Source: Aquila chrysaetos chrysaetos
Lineage: Eukaryota > Chordata > Aves > Accipitriformes > Accipitridae
DNA length: 64,000 nucleotides
Assembly (NCBI RefSeq): GCF_900496995.4
Contig: NC_044009.1
Span: 51,090,505-51,154,504 of the forward strand
Direction: 5' to 3'
The position numbers were made by a program, and so were the translations under genes. Below the pieces are notes generated by a model, which saw only the letters and a list, made by a program, of their open reading frames with translations, was not told the origin of the DNA and ran no database searches. This document shows, piece by piece, positions 34,295 through 47,900 of this stretch (positions are counted from its first letter, which is position 1; each line of letters begins with the position of its first letter).

Positions 34295-34540
34295 TAGAAT
34301 CACAGAATCAGAATAATTTAGGTTGGAAAAGACCTTTAAGATCATCAAGTCCAACTGTAAACCTAACACTGCTAAGTCCACCACTAAACTGTGTCCCTAA
34401 GTGCCACATCTACACGTCTTTTAAATACCTCCAGGGATGGTGACTCAACCACTTCCCTGGGCAGCCTGTTCCAATGCTTGACAACCCTTTCGGTGAAGAA
34501 ATTTTTCCTAATATCCAATCTAAACCTCCCCTGGCATTGC
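34295..34540 (-). mobile_element. CR1 LINE 3' fragment, well preserved
   Basis: On the plus strand it starts TAGAATCACAGAATCAGAAT, the complement of the CR1 terminal ATTCTGTGATTCTA. It continues with TTTAGGTTGGAAAAGACCTT, ATCATCAAGTCCAACTGTAA, TACACGTCTTTTAAATACCT and CACTTCCCTGGGCAGCC, ending near CCTCCCCTGGC. It is close to the avian CR1 consensus, so probably one of the younger insertions here. It is 5'-truncated at about 245 bp. I saw no clear target-site duplication, as usual for CR1. Confidence 0.94.
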
Positions 34541-34544
34541 TGCA

Positions 34545-37500
34545 ACCCACAGGCTTGACTGGATCTTCCAGAAGGAAGAGCTGGTTTTTGAGCTTTCAGC
34601 CCTTTTCTTCAGCGTGTCATTAACATACATCAGGGGTCTGTGACCACTTTCTCATGTTTGTGTGGCTAATTGAAAAAAGGAGGTGTGTTTGGAGCAGTCT
34701 GGCTAAACAAAATTAGTGTGGGAAAAGGTTGTCTGGTAGTTAAAGACACATTGGGATGCCAGGGGAGCATATGGTCTGTGTGGTGAAAGGTCCGGGGCGC
34801 AAATGGCTGAGCCATATTCTCAGCCCTGTCACTTACTTCCTATGTGCTGTTGTATTGATCACACTCTTCTGCATCTGTGCTTTAAAAAGTGACTGATGGT
34901 AGCCTTGCGTCACTCTTAAGATAATGTTAAATTTATTCATGTTAGTAGAGGGCTCAGGATTACAGTAACTGAATACATGAAGAAGCTGAAAACAAGTATT
35001 CCTGACAAGGTTTATGGTGGTATAATTTCAAAGTTATTTAGTGAAATTTCAGCCATGTAAATTATGTCTGACTCATGCTCACAGTATTCAAAGTCAGCTT
35101 TTAAAATACACTTTTCAAAGTTTTCAGTGTTGCATATGCACTGGTGAGGCAAAGAGGAGAACATACAAGTAATAAACAGAAGATTAGCAGGCTCTGAGAA
35201 TTCTTGGCAGTTGTGTAACTCCAGTATAAATTTGCATTCCTTTGTTTTGCTTTTAAGTGGCCTTTTCATGATATCTTTACTTTTCCCATTTATAATGAAG
35301 GAAAAATTGACTGCTATCGAAGCTAAAATGTGCCAAAAAGGGTAGGAGCTTATAACTTCTGAACTTGCATAATGATTTTCTGTCGTATTGTGTGTGTATT
35401 GCAGAAGTTCATCATTGCAAATACCGAAAATGTCACAGTAAAAATTTCATGTTTGATTATGTAATTAGAGAAGTCCCGACATGATTTGTTTGGGGTTTGT
35501 TGGGGTTTTTTTTAGATTAAAGGAAGACAAGGTTCAATCACATGTGCAGTACCTTGCTGTGAGGCAAACAGTTCAGATTTGTCCTCCGGCTCTGGGTAAC
35601 TTTGCAAATAATAAATCGTCTAAATGTTAGCATGCAGCAGTCCCCCGTCACGTATGTTAAGATGACCAGTAATCTGGTAGCAGAGACCTGTGTAAATGGG
35701 TACGCTGGGTAGAACTGAGAGAAGGAAGGAGATATTTCACTGCTGTCAGCAAAGGAAACGGGGCATGCCTCCCATCTACCGAAAACTCAGCTTGCTTCCC
35801 CCAGCCTGTCCCCCGGAATTGTGTGCCGCTCGGCCCCGTGACAGGTGGCCTCTGAATCTGCTAATTGCAGCCTAGCACAGCATGTGCAAAATGCTTCCTG
35901 CCTTATGTCCTGCTTATGTGGGAGCCCTTTTGGTGCTATCCTGTCAGAAGCCACAGCAACAGATGTGTTCAGAAAAGGCAAGAGCTTGCATTTCATTCGG
36001 TTCAGTTCCACGTTTTCACAGGACCATATGGTTTATATAGATGTTTTGTATACATCTTATCTAGCAGATTATTAGAAGTTAAGGATTAAATGCAGAATCG
36101 AGTTTCCACTAAAACCTACGTAAAGTGACGTTATCAAAAACGTGACTGAGCCCTAAAAGCGAGTGACCTGCCCAGACTTCTTTGTGTTTGAGAATATAGA
36201 GGAAAATGTCCATTGAAACATATTTTAATACTATACTTTAGAAGATTTAGCTCTTGCCAACCACTTTGAATTTCTAATGTCCACATATGAAATGTTAGCT
36301 TTTCTTTTCAAAATTACTGTTGAGTATAAAGAAAAAAGACATTTTGTTTTGGTAATGGGATACAGAATTGAAAGATGGATGCAGGTGCCTGATTGTAAGC
36401 AGGTAGTGCTTTTTGATGTCGGTCTCCTCCCTGGCCTCCAGTTGCTGCTCCGCGTGGTCTTCGATTGGTCTTTGTGTGCCAGGCACAGCAGAGATGGCGT
36501 TGGATGCTTACGTTTAAGCTGAATCCCACCCTGAGCAGTTGTGATAAGCTTAAAGATGAGAAGGAGTTGTTATCACAGCTGGGATACCAAACCTGGGCTT
36601 TTCCCGCACCCAGACTTGTTTCTTGAATGCAGCGTTCAGGACTTTGTCTTAAGATGTCTCTGTTATCGTAGTATATTATAACATTAGGGAATACTGGTGG
36701 GTTTAGAAAAAAAAAAAAGAAAGTCTGAATATACTGAACTTCTCTTCTATGAGTTTATATTCAGTCTAGTTGAATTGAGAAAAAGGAACTTTTTTTCTGA
36801 TTTAAGAAACAAAACTATTACAGGTGCAAATATATCATAGGAGATTTTACTCAATTGAGTGTACAGCCCAAACATTTAGTTATTTTCGTAGTTTCACTTG
36901 CTGCTAATGATAAAGCATCATTAAAAATAGCGCTTTTTTTCTCTTCCATTTTGAGAGCATTCAGCTTTCTATGCAGTTTTAATTGGGCAGATATAAAAGG
37001 GATTTGGGAACTTAGGATCCTATTTCAACTTCCCATACTATTTAGACTGAGTAGCCTCAGAATTGAACAGCCCTCAGAATTTAGAAAGCATATTTGTTTC
37101 TTGAATTAAAAGATACACATGTAAGTCAACATTCCTTAAAAAAAAATCAGTATCTTCATTCAGGCAACAATTGAAAGACCAGTACCATGGAATACCAATT
37201 AAAGGCATCTCTTGTTTCAGTTATCTGAAATGGTCCTCCTCAAGTCTGAAACCATGGCCTGGAGGGAACAAAATAGAAAACGTTGTTTGAGTTTTTTCTA
37301 TTAACTAAATATCCAACCAATAGGATAAAATAAAATAAAAGTTAAAGGGAGATAGAAAGAAAACAGAACCCGTTGGTATTCAGATTATGTTTTTCATTGT
37401 CAGTTTTCCCCATGGTAAATGTAGAAATACCACCAATATGTGTGATGATATGGTGGTTAGTTGTAGAACACAAGTCGCAGTGATGTGTGTTGTTGAGTTT

Positions 37501-40500
37501 TTACCTCCTGTTTGTCAAATGTGGAGTACAGGATCATTGTTCAGGAAGGTGATGTTATATAGCTATGGCAGCTGAGTTGCCCACGGTCAACTGCAGAGAC
37601 AGCAGCAAAAAAAGGTGTGCAGCCAACGGCCTTTTCTTATCCCTCATTGTCTGAAGACTGCATTTTCCTTCCAGCTTCTCCTCAGTGTGCTTGGACAAAT
37701 TAAAATGGGGCATTTTCCAGAACTCATTGATGATTTAATCAAACCTGTTAAGATATACCTTTATATAATGAGTATCCATCCCAGCTCAGGGCAGAAAGCC
37801 CAGTCAGCACTCAGCAGGCCAAGAGAGATTTAGCCTACAGATATCACCGCAGTTCTCCTGCTTAACTCTCTGTTAAAAGTAATTAAAACATTCAATGATA
37901 AAAGAAAAATCTGTAATTAAAATCGTAGGGCTGCATCCAGCCATATACAAGGCAGAACCGCTCGTGTCCTTCCATTGCCTCATAAAAAATCACATTAATT
38001 TGAGGGGAGGGGAGTCTTGGGCAGTGATTGAGTTTTGACCCATAGTATTATGGTGGGATATTTTTAGTTCTGTAGGAGCTTCATCCTTTTCTGGATAAAA
38101 TAAAATTTGAGCCTTCAGATTTTTATGTGACGGCTGTTCTGCTTCACAGAATTGAATGATTTTAATTGTGGTTTAATATCAAAATAAATGGTATATGATG
38201 CATCTGTGTAAACGTCATTTCCATTTTTATAGCTATGAATCAGTGTTTCTTTCGTGTTTGTGATAACTATGCCCTTAATTTCTCACATATGATGATATCT
38301 GAAAAGTAGCAATGTTAAAGAATATTGGAGCAATCTAACAAAAGGTATTTGAGGTATCTAAATATGGTCAGATGACTTTGTTCATACATTAAAAAAATAA
38401 ACACAAACCAAACAAAACAAAACCAAAAACCCCAAACCAACCCTTTGACAGCCTTTTTTTGTATTCAAGACTGAACATTTGAGAGTTAAACAGAATATTG
38501 TGTTCACGGAATTGAAGGTGTATTGATGTAGAAGAGAGTGTACCTGGGGTAGCATCGTGAAAACTTGTACAGTTTCTAAGTAGCTTTTGAAAGCAAGGTT
38601 GTTTTCCTGCAGAATGGAAATAATATTTTGCCAATCACAAATTGATTAACAAATTTCAAATATTTACTTAGAAGAAATATATTTGCTAATTCATTGAATT
38701 TTTCATTGACTAAAGTCAAGAATTCTTGTACAACCAAAGCATTTTTAGATTAATAAGCTTTAGAAAAAAGATAATTCTCTATATTATGATATTTCTGGTA
38801 TTAGGTTATGAATATGCTAATATAAATTAGTATATTCTGACATTTGCAAGTGTGAGAGATTGCATTTAAATAAAGTACAAGGAGTCACTCCATCTGCATT
38901 CTCTATAAACTTGCCTTTTCAGAGTGATGAGCTCTCTCTATATACTTCCTTCCACGTGTAAATGATGCTGAGCGTGAGATTGCTGGCTGATAGGAGATCC
39001 TTCAGACCTTCTTATAAAATCTTCTGCAAATAAGGAGTAGTTGCTGATTACAGCTGCTAGTAGTCTTGGTTTTTCATGAAAAGTTTCAGATTTTTTGAAA
39101 CAACTATGGGCTCTTTGACTACTTAGTTCAGAAGTTCTCAGATCGCTTTCTTTTGCACAAAATTATTACGGTACTGAGTAATAGGAAGTGTTGATGAATG
39201 AAAATTCTCCAGTCTCCTTGCTATAGGTTCACACACTGTTGCCCAGATATATCTGTTTTCCCTTCATGCAGAACTGCTTCAGATGTGCTGTTGTGAACCT
39301 TCCAGCCTTCTTAGCCTAGCTGAAGCTATAATTTATTTAAATACTATGAAAGTAATGTTCTGCTCCTCTTGACAGTTTGCAGTGACTGATCTCTCTGTGT
39401 GATCTCGAAGTAGCGGAAACTGTAGTTCAAGGTGGAATTATAGTTACTAGTATTCATTTGGTGTCACAGGAGGGTTTCTAAGTGAAAGGATCTCCAAGTT
39501 GCACAGGGCAGGGCATTGTTGCCAGTCTAAATCCTTGCCCGTCAGACAGTGGTTCTGCCATCCCATGTGCCGTTCTGGGGTCAGCAGCAGATGGTAAAAG
39601 GGTTTGCCGCATATTTTTTAGTTTCTTCTGATGTAATTTTCATGGACTATTACTTCAAGGATTTAACTCCTTTTGAAAAACAGCAGTAGTGGAAATGCAA
39701 CGGAAGTTGAACATTGTCATCTCTTGAAGCTGTCTTAAAAGAAACTTAGGGTTCTTCGTGTGTGACTTTCCCATGGGGGTTTGTCCCTGGAGCTCATGTT
39801 TTGAAATTTTCTTAGGAGACTCTTCTGAAGAACAATTCCATTTCTAAGGTTTCAGCAGCTTTTTTTAGCAGTTGATGAATGACTGCTCTGTGATTTTAGT
39901 TTGGGGAATGTTTGCCTTTTTCCTGATGTCTTCTTTCCTGCCATGCATGTTCTTGCAGCCTTTTATGAAACTTCTTTGTTCATTTTCGTGCTACAGCTTC
40001 TTCTCATTGAAAAGCCCATTTTTAAGATATCTGATGCCTATATAGCATCTGCCTGTAGTCTCTGAAGCTTTTATAAATATAATAAATAGTTACTCTATCT
40101 AGACTTGTAAGTCATTTGTGCTTCTACGCTCTCAATTCAGTATCACTACTAGATAATCTTTATTGTTGCCTATTTGTAACTTTTTTCCCTCATTTACCCA
40201 ATGTGCTACACTCACTTTATGTTCAAGGCCTTGACATTGAACATACTCTCTTTACAATTTTTTCAACACTTCAGTTACATTTTTTTACCTATTCTTTGAT
40301 ATCTGATAATATTAATAAATATATTTTGTCTTTATTTCCATTAATATGCTTTCTTATTTACAAGTTCAAGCACAAATTTACAATGTACATATTTACATAT
40401 TTTAAACAACTCTAAGATGTGTTATCACTCAAAATACTAATTAATGCAATTATTAGTCCACATAATTACCCTAAAAGTTGTAACAAATCCTTTCTTCGGC

Positions 40501-42430
40501 TTTTTTATATTTTGTGGCCTCTGTGTTTACACCAGAGCTTGCCTTAATAATTACTATTTACGTTGATTTTAAACAGTCATGAAAATGGAGGTTCTTTTCC
40601 CAAATGCAGCAGTAGTCTGTCACTTCTTAACCAAATTGTCAGATATGGCTAAAAGAGGGATCCTGGAAGTATTAACCAACTTTAAAATAGTACCTGCAGG
40701 ATCTAAACTTTGTGCCTACTTTTCTCTGTATTCTTTTTTTGCTTCCCTAAAAACTGTTAGAGTTTAACTGAGGAAATAGTTCAGGTTTTAAAATTTGGTA
40801 GTCAGACTACTCAGGTTGAGGTTGAAGTTTGTGGTTCCATCTTGAGATGAATGAAACTTGCTTTAAGTGATGAAGTAGTAACTCTATTGTGCTTTACACA
40901 AGAATGATTTTGACATGTGAATGTTTTACTTGTGTTGAATATTTTTACACTTTACACATATGTAATTGTAAAATTTTAATTTAAAATTCTATTATTCTAT
41001 ATCATGTTTGTCCCTCTGGGATTTAGTCAGCTTTATGGGGGAAGGCTGGTATTGAACTATGGCTGTAAAATCTTAAGGTGGAGCAGAATCTTCAAAGTGC
41101 TATGACATTCTTGGGCTTATTGTCTCAAAATTTGTTTTATCAGGAAGCAGGGGATAATTTGTGAGCTAAGCTTCTGCCTATTAAAACTTAAAAAATAGCC
41201 AACTGTTTCTGGAACATTAATTTTTTTTTTTTTTTTTTTTTTTTCATTTTTAAGAGTGTTTTCTGTCCTTTTTTTATAGCTGGGGTCAAGGCTTTCTTTC
41301 ATCATTTATCAATCTCAGCTTTGCAAAATTTCTGCCAGCTAGTGTCCGGACCTTTAACTAAGCAATGTTGAAATTACCAGTGAAAGAGTTTTATTCATCC
41401 GAGCAGTATTTGCCAACCACTTTGCCTACGAGATTAAAATAAACATGTGAAGGAAAATTTGGCTGAAGGTTTTGCAGGCAGACAGGCAATCGTACTGACT
41501 TGAACTGTCTGTACCGGCTGTATTCAGGCTTTATCCCTGCAGTGGGCTGAGTGTGTCATGTTCTTTTGTTTGTTCTTTTGCAGTTACTTGTTCATACTTT
41601 TTGTGAGAACCCAGTGCCTGTGTGATGCAAGCTTGCCCACAATTTTGTGGAAGAAAATAAATAATGTATGTGCTACACTGACATGCAAGAGTAGTGATGG
41701 AGCATACTTCAGCTTTTCCACCTGTGGCGCAACTGATTAAGCGTAGAGAAGATGAAAGTCAGAAGATATAATCACATTGGACATGAGAACTGAAAGTGCA
41801 TTAGGCCAAGCGGTTCCTAATGTGAGGAACTATTACCAGACTAAGAGGAGGTAGTCGTATTTTTAGTTTATGAGATTGTTATTGATGTAAAATCAGAAAG
41901 TAAAGGATGAGGAGGAGAACTCACGTTAATAGAGAGAATACACAGGTGAATATGAATGTGATTTAATTTGGGGGATGAGTGGATGAGGAAATTTCGGGAG
42001 CCCAAACAACTGTGGTCAGAGATAAGAGGTTGATTTGGGGCTGCAGTGGCAGAAAAGCAAAGCTTGAAGGAGAGGGAGGAGACTAGGAAGAAAAGTCATA
42101 AAAACAATGAAATTAGTAAGGCTTCTAGTTTTTAATATAAACAAAAAAATCTCAGTCTCGTGTTGTCGGCCTTTGTGTCTGAACTCAGATTTGTGCGGAG
42201 GAGAAGAGGCAGCAGCCTACGTTTCTCCTTGTTTTCCTGGGGTTGTCCTGTGGTCTGAAGAGGTCTGTTACTCTCTTCAGGAGAGCTGTGCAGGGTCAGG
42301 TCTGTGGCCCATCTGTAGCCCTGTCTGTATCCCGTCTGTGACGACGGATGGCACAGGGGCTTAGCAAAAGTGGATGTATAGAGATATACTTCATTGATTA
42401 TCAGAACCTCAGATACCATCAGGCATCTAG
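34545..42430 (+). other. Intronic, no gene recognised
   Basis: Almost 8 kb of AT-rich intron with a T24 run at 41221-41244. ORFs are short and mutually overlapping, without resemblance to known proteins. No mobile element was recognised. Confidence 0.55.
41221..41244. repeat. Poly(T) run of 24
   Basis: Uninterrupted T homopolymer in intronic DNA. Confidence 0.95.
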
Positions 42431-42439
42431 AAGCGAAGC

Positions 42440-42635
42440 TTGGACTCGCACCATGTGTTTTTAATAGTTACTAATGGATCTGTAGTCCATATCTACTATT
42501 TCCTTTTTGAAGGCATTTATACTTCTGTCCTCCACAACCTCCTATGGCAGCATTAGGGATGCTCTGATCGCTCAGTATATTGTTTTTAAGAGTATAGGAA
42601 CATCTTCCTCTTTATATTCCTTAGATCACAAAGGA
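42440..42635 (-). mobile_element. Old CR1/L3-like LINE fragment (degenerate)
   Basis: The plus strand carries the phrases GTAGTCCAT, GGCATTTATACTTCTGTCCT and CCACAACCTCCTATGGCAGC, then GGAACATCTTCCTC. They resemble the complement of the conserved end of ancient CR1/L3-type LINE 3' ends (TTTGTCCTCCACAACATCTTGTGGCAG-like). Divergence is high, so family and borders are approximate. Confidence 0.5.
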
Positions 42636-43214
42636 GGTTTTTAGTATACAGACAAGTGTATAAGAAATCTCTTCGTAGAGGAGGCAAGGTCTGGGAAGCT
42701 CTGTGCTTGTGGCTGCCTCTGACTTCTCTTGCCTCCCACCGTCATGCGCACCTCTGCATGAGATCCTGCTAGAGCGACCATGTGTTCTGGGAAAATAAGT
42801 CAATATCCTTGAGACATTCAGGAAATACCTGATGGGAGGTGTTGGGGAAGAAGCTGGGGAGAGGCATTCAGAGAACCTAGAGCGGGTTCAGTGCGTGCTG
42901 GTGGCGTAGAAGGAGGTAGATGAGAGCACCCAGGGAGACAAATGGGAGATTTACATCTTGGAGCTATTTTAGACTATGTAATTCTCTATGGGGAATTCCC
43001 ATTCAGCTGAAAGTGGTGACACTCTTGTAAAGTATTTCAGTGAAACTTTGTGATACAATTTTATATCAGAAACTATAGTTAAACTGTAGAATGTAGAAAA
43101 TACTACAAGAATTATCCACTTCGTCAAGGCTTTTAAAAATAAATGACTGTTAGTATTGCGGAAAGGGAAAGTGTCAAGGTGGCATGAAGTTAACACAGGA
43201 GTTTAAGGACAGCC

Positions 43215-43295
43215 TTAACGCTGATTTTAAGTATTTGTATTAATGACTTTGGAAAGGCAGTCCTGACCAACAAAGTTGGGAGGCATCACTACAGG
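43215..43295 (+). mobile_element. Decayed CR1 reverse-transcriptase remnant
   Basis: GTATTTGTATTAATGACTTTGG-like sequence followed by AAAGTTGGGAGGC recalls the CR1 RT segment encoding F-x-NDL-E ... TKLGG. The frame is interrupted and the intervening ADD catalytic region is not preserved. This is a weak call based on two short matches in the right order. Confidence 0.35.
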
Positions 43296-44659
43296 GGAGG
43301 AACAAATAGGGCATGAGAGCCAGCTGACTGTGTCCCTACTGCTTCCTTTTGCATTAGTACTAACATTTGTATAACCAGAAAATGAGCAGAAGCTCATCTC
43401 TTACAACGTCCTCACTCCCCCAAAGCAGGATTTGGTTAGATCAGGTGCTCAGCCTGGCTTGCCGTGGTTCGTTGCATGGCCCCATAAATGCCAGTGCTAG
43501 CAGGGGGAGGTAGTGGGAATGAATGAGTGGGTTTGTGGAAGAGCAAAACAGCCCTTTTCAGAAGTAGCATAGACTTACATCAAATGAAGTGAGGGACTCT
43601 GGAAGCATTGCCTAAGCTTCAACATAAAATAAGCTGGATTTTGAATGGCAGTCCATCCAAAGGTATTTGAATGAGACTGTGTCAGGCCAGATGCCCTTTA
43701 AAAGGGAGAGAGGTACCCAAACCAGGTCCAGTGTCCAGCCGGATGGTGATGACTAGAGGCCAGCTAAGTATAATACCTTGTAAGAGCCTCATAATACGGA
43801 GGAAGTCAAGGCGGCGGTGGCAGGATCATGTGCTTGTGGTGTTTTGTGGTTACAGGGTGAGTGGAGATGGAGAGAAAAAAAATACTGTTTTGTGTTGCTG
43901 TACTCTGCTATAAAGCAGCCAAGATTTGGGAACACATGTACTTCTGTAGGTTTTGGGGTTGTTTTTTTTCCCTCCCTAAAAAGGAAGCAACTTCACCTTC
44001 TAAGCATAGTAAAAACAAAGTTTATTAAGCTGATTAAATTATAACATTTTTTACAGTAAGTAGTAGAAGACCTAAGGAATCCATAGTCTCTGTACCTTTT
44101 GCTAACAACAGCAGTGACTCAACAACAAACTGACATTGTAACCTCAGCTGCCTAAAAGGACCCAACTTACTTTCAAAAATATTTCCTTATGTTTCAGAAG
44201 AAAAAAGAAAAACTTGCTGAGGTATTGAGATTTGTTGGCAGTATGTCTTGCTCTTACAGTACACAGAATTCAGAATATCTCAGACCTTGACAACCAAGAA
44301 ATGAAAAGTTATGGTACAAGAAAATCCAGATTTAAATCTTCCCCTGCTGAGCTGGCAGTAGCAACTGAAAATTATTTGCATGCTAAGGTGTAATTGCACT
44401 GAATAGTGGAAGGAGCAGTTGAAATACCTAAATGGAGCTGTTGATTGGATTTAAGGAGATTTATTAAACTTTCCCTGTTCACCTCATGTACAGTCTTTCT
44501 GCATGTTTATGCTTCATTTCTACAGTAAATGGGGCCCATTTTCTATCTGTAGAGGTGAATAGGAGATAGACTTGTGGGTTTACTGGTACTCAGTCAGAGT
44601 TGGTTGTCATCCAGGGAGTGGGAATTATAAAAGCACATTTCTACCTGGTTGGAGGGTAT

Positions 44660-44935
44660 GGGGAAGGCAGAGGCGGGCTTGTCCTGGAGGTGCACAGTGA
44701 GAGGCAATGGACTCAAGTTGGAAAAAAGGAGATTCCAGTTAGATGTAAGGAAAATTAAATCCCCATGAAGGTGGTTGGTCACTGGAGAGGTTGTAAAATC
44801 TATGTCTTCAGAGGAATGTGAAACTTGGATCTATCAATGGCCTGAGCGTCTGCACCTAGTTGGACATGCTTTGGGCAAGAGGTTGGACTGGAGACCTCCA
44901 GAGGTCCTTTCCAACCGGCTTGTTCTATGATTCTA
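44660..44935 (+). mobile_element. CR1 LINE 3' fragment
   Basis: The order GGCTTGTCCTGGAGGTGC, CAGTGAGAGGCAATGGAC, AAGTTGG, GATTCCAGTTAGATGTAAGG, TAGTTGGACATGCTTTG, GAGACCTCCAGAGGTCC and TTTCCAACC, ending in TTCTATGATTCTA, is a CR1 3' end in plus orientation. Part of the middle (the ACAGGTTGCCCAGAG block) is deleted. Terminal bases 44923-44935 define the 3' end well, while the 5' end is approximate. Confidence 0.92.
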
Positions 44936-47900
44936 ACCTATAGTTAAGTGTAGGTTTTCTGTGGAATGAGTGAAACACGAGGTTATAGGTCAGGTGTAGG
45001 TGTACTGCCCGAGGTCAACATAAATTTAGTATGGGCAGCTCTGCCTTGTGACTGTGATGACTCCACCATTTACAGGCCTCCACCTCTGTTCTGCAGGGCT
45101 CCCTATGGCCTTATCTCTCCGTAGTTACCTTCTTGTGCCCTGCTTATGATAAACTACCCACAGAAGCTCATTGCTGTTACCATGTTGTCACGGCCTGCCT
45201 TTTGCCAGCACTAGTGTTTGTATGGTGAATTACATCAAGAAGTTAATTCAAATTATAATTAGTGCAGCAAGAAAACATGTTAGTTTTAAGGGTCAGCTCC
45301 TGGTGCAGTTAGCTGGTTGTGCTACTGCTAGGGGAAGGGTGAGGTGTAGGGCAGAAACAGATCAAGTGCAGAAAAGTTAGGACCGCTTCCTTCAGCAGTT
45401 GAATGTGAAAATGCAGAAATTTGGTATCAGTTCCTGATAGATCATAAAGTTACATTTACTTTGTGCTAATTATTTTTACTTGATCCAAAACATTGGGTTT
45501 ATTGCCATAACACTGTTCAAATGGCCAGGATTATCTATGATCAGGCAGATATTTTTCTAGGTTGCTTTCATGTGAAACCGTATCATTATATATTTACTTT
45601 GCACAGCAAAAATGTTTAGCGTTTCTGCGAATAGGGTTTTGGTTTGGTATTTTTGGTTTGATGATACTATTTTGTGTATACTTTCATGTTTGCATATATT
45701 TGCTGTGCATAGGTTACCAAAACCAGAGGATTTCAGGAAATACCTGGTTTCTTAGAATTTTAGTACCAAAGGCCTATACATCATGATGGTGTGTGAGAGC
45801 TAGACACAAATATCAAATTTTAGGGCCTCAGTGCAATCCACTGAAAAGGATGTAACTGGTTGCATGACTTATAGCCATGTCTGTGTGGACACTCACTCCA
45901 AGGGATTCCAGCCAGATGATTTAGTATTACTACTTCTGGGCTAAAATGGTGGTTTGCCTTATTTATCGAAGACACCTGAATGTGCCTTTGTCTGGTCTCT
46001 TAAGGAAGTAATGTTATAGAAAGACTAAGAAAAGAGAACAGGCAAGACAAGACTTAACAGCCTACGTATATCTAAAATTGTAAACAACTAAAGATAAAAA
46101 GGAAATATTCAGGCTAGCGTAGGGGCTTATAGCTAGAAATAAAGCAGTGAAATGAAGAAAGAGAAGATTAAGGCTAAATGTCATGAAAGAGCATTCTGCA
46201 ACAGTAGTGGTTTTTTAGATGACTCTTCCAAAGAAAGCAAAGAAAAAACTGTTTCAGGACAAAGGCCCTTTTTTGCTTTTTCTTTTTTTCCCCGTTTCTT
46301 TCCTTCAGCTTAACCACTCAATGTAAAATAATCTCATATGGGTATATAAAAGAATGTATTAAATTTTTGAGGCATGAATGTGAATCTCTGCATCCTTGGG
46401 AGCTGCTGTGATGATGCCTGAATGCTGCACAGCTTTACAGAGCCGAAGGCACAGTCTTTGCCATTGGGATCTCGCAGTACAAGGTTCTGATCTTGTAAAT
46501 GAGTTGATGGTAGTAGGTCTGTGCGCAGTGTGCACTTCACTAACTTCAGTGGGACTTTGTAGGAAGGGAGAGATCTGGGTAGTTCAGGATTTAGTTTTAG
46601 ATCAGTTGAAAAAAGTGAGAATAAAAACTGTTTGGGCTGAAGTGGGTAGCGATGAAGGGAGGAAGATAGGAAGAAATTATTAAGCTTTTATAGGAGTTTT
46701 TTGCTTTCTTTTTTGAATGCGTACAAATGCTGCCGCTTTATTTACTGTCAGTAGGACCTAGATGGCAATTCTACTAGTAATTTGTACTATTTAATTTTGA
46801 GATTAGAATCATTCTAAAAGAGCAAGAAGGGGGTGTGTATTAGTGGTCTGTTAACTACCAACAGGAGATGAAGAAATAACAAACCAAAATCCTGAATTTA
46901 AACTTTTAAATGGGTTAAATAGATGACAATTTTTAACAATATCATTATTTTGACATGGATACTGTTAGCTAAGCTTTTGAAAGTTTTTGATGTCTTTCCT
47001 TAAAAAGCTTCTAGTATTATCTCCAATGTCATAAAATTCTTGCAGATCAGAATTGCTTTGGTAGTTTAAACTGGTGAGTTACACTGGCATTAGCAACACT
47101 GCCATAAAAAGGTTACTTTGCAGTTTTCTCCAGCGGCCAAGCTGGTTGGAGAAATTTCTGCCCACTTCCTCTTGGCCAGTTATTCCTTCTCCACATGAAG
47201 GTTTTCTCCCCTTTTGTACTTGCACCAGTGGAAGCGCTTGTGGTGGTGTATCTGTGGGCTAATGAAATGGTGCAAATAAAACAATTTTTTGTGTGTTTTT
47301 ATTGGCAGGGGGGGAAGGTGGTTAGCTGGATTCTGCAAAATTTCCTCCAACAGGTTCAATTTTTGTTTCTGTGGATCTTTTTGTTTGTTTTATTTGTTTG
47401 TTGTTTGCTGTAAGCCCCAATAATTTCAGTGCTCTGGTTTTCAGCGTGGCTCTGCAAATATTTGTCTTGGCACATTGGGGCGTTAGAAGCGCTGTAAGAG
47501 CCAGGTGGGAAACACGCAGCTGAGGACCAAGCGGTGAATCTGTAACAGGCTTGGTACTAGAGAAGACACACAGGCAAAAGTGCCCTTGGATTTTTCTTTT
47601 TCCCACATATATATTTCCAGTCTTCTACATATCCCAAATAACCATTAGAAACTGATTAAGAAATCTGTTAAAATACGCAGTGCTTCTAAGAAACTTTTAA
47701 GTGCTGTAGCTGAAGATGAAAGTTGTTTCTAAAATTGTTTGAAATTATTAGCGCTATGAACATCACCTTATTCTCATTTTTGATAATATAACAGTAAACT
47801 TGGGTGTTTTTCCTTTACTTTCTGCTCTTCTCTGAATTTGAGCAGTGTTCCAGCTGAATTCTGAAATCTGACAGTCATCACTTCCAACCTGGTAATGAAG

